Below are positions 46,324-50,372 of a stretch of 50,372 bases of DNA, in pieces. How positions within the stretch are numbered: position 1 is the stretch's first letter; every line of letters starts with the position of its first letter. Origin of the DNA: Candidatus Adlerbacteria bacterium. GTDB taxonomy: Bacteria > Patescibacteriota > Minisyncoccia > Phycocordibacterales > SBAW01. Made by a program: the position numbers and the translations under genes. The notes under the pieces are model-generated. The model made no database searches and was not told the origin of the DNA. It saw only the letters and a list, made by a program, of their open reading frames with translations. The stretch is taken from positions 1-50,372 of the forward strand of contig CAIJFH010000015.1 in the NCBI GenBank assembly GCA_903819895.1. Direction: 5' to 3'.

Positions 46324-47205
46324 ATGGGGAATAAGGGGAAAACAAAACGATCAAGTGGGAGTAAAAATAGCAACGTTCGGAGCGGTCAAGCTAAAGTTGC
46401 TCAAGAAAAGGCACTCGAATTTGATGAAAAATACCGCACCGTCGCCAAATTCAAGCGAGATCTGCTGTCGTTGCGCGCACAATACGGAGATGGGAAAGAT
46501 TTTAGATTTCAAGGAGGAAGCCGCCGTGCGGTCCCTGTATATTCTGAAGAGGAAATTGATGACTATATATCCCGGGTTATATCTCAGAAAGCAAAGATGG
46601 ACCGTGACACGATTTCTTCTTATCGATTCGCTATTGATGCGCTTATGCTGCAGTACGATTTTAGCCGTGAGTGGCGACCACACTTCGAGCTGCTTATTTT
46701 GACAGGTTTGTACATGGTTCCACGTACGCACTATTGGATCGAGAGTGACGACAACGACCCTAAAAAAGTATCTATCGTTGTGGGTCCGCAAACAAAGCCC
46801 GATGATGTTAAAGAGGCGCTTTTGCAAATACAAAAACAATTACACTGGGGGCGCAAGGGACACGGTTATGCCAAATCCTATTCATGGATAAATGACCCTC
46901 TTACGGTAGATGCCCTAAAAAAGACGAGTGTACCTTATATCAACATAAACTCGCTTACGAACGAAGAAGAAAAGGTACTTTATGAGAAACACCGCGACGA
47001 TCCGGTCGTCGCCTCAGATAAAATACTAGCGCGTCGGACGAAATACAGAAAGGCGGGAGAACGTGCGCAGACTGGCAGACCAAAGTTTGTAACTGAATTG
47101 AGCGACAGAGAATATTTTAAAAAAGTCGGCGGCTTAAAAAAAGGCGAGCTCACCCAGGCGGTCGAAACACTCAAAAAACGGAGGGCAAAATATAAAGACC
47201 AGTAA
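46324..47205 (+). CDS. Hypothetical basic protein, 293 aa
   Basis: In-frame ATG 46324 (MGNKGKTKRSSGSKN), TATCCT 6 nt upstream. Confidence 0.65.
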   Translation: MGNKGKTKRSSGSKNSNVRSGQAKVAQEKALEFDEKYRTVAKFKRDLLSLRAQYGDGKDFRFQGGSRRAVPVYSEEEIDDYISRVISQKAKMDRDTISSYRFAIDALMLQYDFSREWRPHFELLILTGLYMVPRTHYWIESDDNDPKKVSIVVGPQTKPDDVKEALLQIQKQLHWGRKGHGYAKSYSWINDPLTVDALKKTSVPYININSLTNEEEKVLYEKHRDDPVVASDKILARRTKYRKAGERAQTGRPKFVTELSDREYFKKVGGLKKGELTQAVETLKKRRAKYKDQ

Positions 47206-47233
47206 ACCCGGGCACTTTATAGAGCGAGGATTG

Positions 47234-47261
47234 TTCCCTATCTAAAAATAGGGAATTTTTT
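47234..47261 (+). terminator. Rho-independent terminator
   Basis: TTCCCTAT-CTAAAA-ATAGGGAA-TTTTTT. Confidence 0.8.
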
Positions 47262-47401
47262 GTATATCAATTTTTCCCTTGTCGCAGAAAGTGGCGCTAT
47301 AGAGTCTTTGTTAAGGGGAAACAAGTCCGTTGTCTGTGCGGCAGATTTTATCCCCTTAGGATCTGCTGTGCCGAGAGCGGATTTTATTATTTAAACGAAA
47401 A

Positions 47402-47662
47402 ATGACAATGAAAAAAGAATTTGTGCGCGAGAGTGACTTGTTCGAGAGCAGCGATCTGTCGCTGATTGCGACGCTGTATTGCTATGGGGCAACTATCGAG
47501 TGTGTGGACCGCACCACTGGTCCGCGGGCTGTGTTCTGTATAAAGCGCCAGAGAGGGTTGGATCAAATCGTACAGGCGTTTTACGCACGCGAAATAAAAG
47601 TCGACCCGCTGGATTATTTCAACGCATTAAAACAATGCAAAACAAGGCTCTATGACCGATAA
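47402..47662 (+). CDS. DUF5659-like small protein
   Basis: FESSDLSLIATLYCYGATIECVDRT...RAVFCIKRQRGLDQIVQAFYAREIKVDPLDYFNALKQCKTRLYDR. Confidence 0.6.
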   Translation: MTMKKEFVRESDLFESSDLSLIATLYCYGATIECVDRTTGPRAVFCIKRQRGLDQIVQAFYAREIKVDPLDYFNALKQCKTRLYDR

Positions 47663-47680
47663 CAACTAACAAAAATTACT

Positions 47681-48700
47681 ATGACGGCAAATGATAAAAA
47701 TGCAGCACCAAATATGCTCGACGAGGCACTCGCGTACTTGCGGCGAGGGTGGTCAATAATCCCGATTCACCTATCGCAAAAAGGTGACAAGTGTGAAAAG
47801 AAACCACTTATCAACTGGACCGAATACCAGAAACGACTACCAACCGAGGATGAGGTGCGGGAGTGGTGGCGACGTTGGCCGTCTGAGGGCATAGCGCTGG
47901 TTACTGGCAAACTATCGGGCGTGGTTGTTGTAGACGTAGAGAAAGGCGGGCCAACCGATGGACTCACGCCCACAGTGATTTCCAAGACAGGCGGAGGCGG
48001 TTTCCACTATCTCTACAGGCCACCAGAAGCACCTATAAAAAACAGCGTCAAAAGCGTTGCAGAGCTTACAGACGTGCGCGGCGAGGGTGGGCTAATTGTT
48101 CTCCCACCCAGCATGCACGGCTCTGGCAATCGGTACGAGTGGCTTATTTCCCCGGACATGTCGGATCTTGCTGAGTTGCCGCAGTGGATACTTGAGAAGA
48201 GCAGGGATACCAAAGGCAAAGCACCGAGGGTCGACTGGGAAGTACTCGCAGCATCAGAGGTCCCCGCTGGAGGACGCAATGCGACAGCGACACAGTATGT
48301 CGGCGAACTCTTGCACTACCTACCACCAGAATTATGGGAGACAGTGGGCTGGCCAGCATTACAAGCGTGGAACGCGCAACACTGCAAACCACCGCTCGAC
48401 ACCAAAGAATTGCGCTCGGTATTCGACAGTATTGCAGGCCGTGAAGCAGCGAGCCGCGCCAAAAAGGCAAAGCCGGAGGGCGAACAAGACACGACACAGG
48501 CGGGACAGTTGGTACGCTATGTGACCGAGGACACCAGCGCCCTACTTTTCCACGACGAGCTCGGTATACCGTATGTGCGCCTTGCTGTGGGCAACCACAA
48601 AGAAACGTGGGGATGCAATAGCACGCAATTCAGGCTTTGGCTCGCAAAAAAATACTATGTCACCGCGCGCAAACCGATTGCAAGCGGCACTATGGTATGA
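47681..48700 (+). CDS. Bifunctional primase-polymerase (prim-pol) N-terminal part, prematurely terminated
   Basis: ALAYLRRGWSIIPIHL...KKPLINWTEYQ...PSEGIALVTGKLSGVVVVDVEKGG...SKTGGGGFHYLYRPP. Confidence 0.8.
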   Translation: MTANDKNAAPNMLDEALAYLRRGWSIIPIHLSQKGDKCEKKPLINWTEYQKRLPTEDEVREWWRRWPSEGIALVTGKLSGVVVVDVEKGGPTDGLTPTVISKTGGGGFHYLYRPPEAPIKNSVKSVAELTDVRGEGGLIVLPPSMHGSGNRYEWLISPDMSDLAELPQWILEKSRDTKGKAPRVDWEVLAASEVPAGGRNATATQYVGELLHYLPPELWETVGWPALQAWNAQHCKPPLDTKELRSVFDSIAGREAASRAKKAKPEGEQDTTQAGQLVRYVTEDTSALLFHDELGIPYVRLAVGNHKETWGCNSTQFRLWLAKKYYVTARKPIASGTMV

Positions 48701-49913
48701 CCTATGCGACACACAGTGGCGAGCGGTACGCATTACCGCAGCGGGCTGGAGTATCGAAGACAATTCGCCACCAGTCTTTCGTCGGTACTCACACCAAGCA
48801 GCACAGGTTGAACCTATCGAGGGCGGCACTGTTGCTGATTTACTGCCATTCTTGAACCTACAGAGCGACGACCAGAAAATACTCTTTTTGGTCTGTGTGG
48901 TTGCTTTCTTTATCCCCGGATTTCCACACCCAATACTGTACATATACGGGCCGCAAGGATCGGCAAAGTCCACTAACTCAAAGAGTGTGCGAACGCTAAC
49001 CGACCCGTCGAAGATTGAGGTTGTGAGCATGCCAAAAGACGAAGAGCAGCTAGTACAGCAGCTGTCGCATCATCACACTTTGTTTTTCGATAACGTATCG
49101 AAGATTAGTGATGCTATTTCCGACCTGTTGTGTCGCGCAGTGACTGGCAGTGGATTCTCAAAACGAAAACTCTATACCGACGACGAAGATGTGATATATA
49201 CCCTGCTCGCAAATATCGGCATCAATGGTATTGAACTTGTCCCAAGCAAGCCCGATTTACTGGAGCGCAGTGTACTGATTGAGCTTTGGCGCATAGCCAA
49301 GGGTGAACGTCGGCAGCTGCACGAATTGGAAGCGGACTTTGAGCGGGAGCTGCCGCGGCTCTTGGGTGCAATCTTTACCGCCGTATCAAAAGCACTGGCA
49401 CTGTATCCGTCGGTCCATGTGGATGAACTGCCACGCATGGCGGATTTCACACAGTGGGGCTGTGCTATAGCCGAGGCTCTCGGATACACACAGCAAGAGT
49501 TTCTCGACGCATACCGGCGCAATATCGGGCAACAAAACGATGCAGTTATCGGGGACCATATCGAGGCGGCAATCATCATGGAATTTATGTCGGACAAGGG
49601 TGTATGGACTGGTAGTGCGTCGGCGTTACTCGCTGCGCTCAAAGAATCAAACCCTGCGAACGTCGGGGAACTCCCCAAGCAAGCCAACGTGTTTAGTCGC
49701 AATCTGTTTGCACTCAAGACCAATCTCGAAGAGGTCGGCTTGCAGCTGAGCCGGTCGAACGGATCAAAGCGCACCATCACTATCCGCAATCTGAACGTGC
49801 CCGAAGCTGTCGCACCACAGAGTGACCCAGACTGGTTTGAGGGGCTCGACAGCACCCAAAGCGATACCAGCGATATGAGCGATATTTTACCCACTACTGA
49901 CACGCTGCTATAA
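48573..49913 (+). pseudogene. D5/prim-pol-associated helicase-like C-terminal part in another frame
   Basis: Recognisable sequence starts near 48690 (LWYDLCDTQWRAVRITAAGW); Walker A YIYGPQGSAKSTNSK, HHHTLFFDNVSKISDAISDLLCRAVTGSGFSKRKLYTDD. Confidence 0.7.
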
Positions 49914-49915
49914 GT

Positions 49916-50050
49916 ATGCGCAAGTATAAATACCTCGAAAAATGGGTTACGCAGTGTCTGTGCTTGAAAAGACAACGTGCGAAGTGGGAGCGTGAGCAAA
50001 GAAAAAGGCGGCTAGATACTCCAGACGAACCTAAACAATTTCGGCAATAA
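49916..50050 (+). CDS. Small basic hypothetical protein, 44 aa
   Basis: MRKYKYLEKWVTQCLCLKRQRAKWEREQRKRRLDTPDEPKQFRQ, 2 nt after previous stop. Confidence 0.4.
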   Translation: MRKYKYLEKWVTQCLCLKRQRAKWEREQRKRRLDTPDEPKQFRQ

Positions 50051-50052
50051 AT

Positions 50053-50372
50053 ATGCGAGGCGGACACAACACCAAGGGCAAAAGGGAGGCGGACATGCTC
50101 AAGCAGATCTCTACGACGATGCTCAAAAAGTATGGGTATTTCTCTGGCTTAGGATCAAGAGTGGTGACATGGACCAACCAGATGACTGGGGTGCAAAGCA
50201 GCATTTCGGTTGGTGTCACCATGCGCGGCGCTGGCGGGGCTGTGCGGCTTGTATACAACGTCACAGACAGGGTTACTGGCGAAAAGCAGCATTTGGATTA
50301 TCAAATACCGCTCACGTCGACACCATGCGCATACGGCGGGAGGCGCTACTGGTTTATATGCCCGTGGGATAC
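50053..50372 (+). CDS. Hypothetical protein with GGRRYWFICP motif, 3' truncated by window
   Basis: Open from ATG 50053 to right edge: MRGGHNTKGKREADMLKQISTTMLKKYGYFSGL...LTSTPCAYGGRRYWFICPWD; absent from ORF track. Confidence 0.65.
   Translation, partial: MRGGHNTKGKREADMLKQISTTMLKKYGYFSGLGSRVVTWTNQMTGVQSSISVGVTMRGAGGAVRLVYNVTDRVTGEKQHLDYQIPLTSTPCAYGGRRYWFICPWD

Overview
High-GC bacterial chromosome segment with low-GC islands, read with the standard code. Gene content and divergence suggest a Patescibacteria/CPR-type genome (inference). From left to right: (1) a divergent locus with a secreted repeat/tail-fibre-like protein (minus strand, runs off the left edge and is absent from the ORF track), a protein with a Tat-like signal, and three tandem ~730-aa mosaic paralogs ending in tatC-tatA; (2) groES-groEL, lemA, a DUF2207 protein and htpX, with a ~0.9 kb low-GC cargo gene between two copies of the htpX 5' end; (3) tRNA-Ser, SOUL, a secreted HNH-like protein, HAD and ATP-grasp-like genes with attenuator-like leaders, an SdpI-like gene, and a low-GC KAP-type P-loop NTPase island; (4) a housekeeping block (rlu, uppS, TMEM175-like, SdrD-B protein, histidine kinase, msrB, RNase P RNA, murJ, lepA, a divIC-like gene, tRNA-Gly/Arg/Phe, hsp20, PrsW-like, valS, tsaD, HD hydrolase); (5) a mobile-element-like right end (small membrane proteins, DUF5659-like, a broken prim-pol/helicase gene). 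Most notable: a ~100-bp palindromic repeat inserted in frame in both lepA and tsaD, whose core encodes D-F-(S/P)-A-E-K-S; the cargo insertion that captures the htpX start; the Tat/paralog/fibre locus; and many -10 boxes placed 6-8 nt before start codons, which predicts widespread leaderless mRNAs. All calls come from reading the sequence and the supplied translations. No database search was run.
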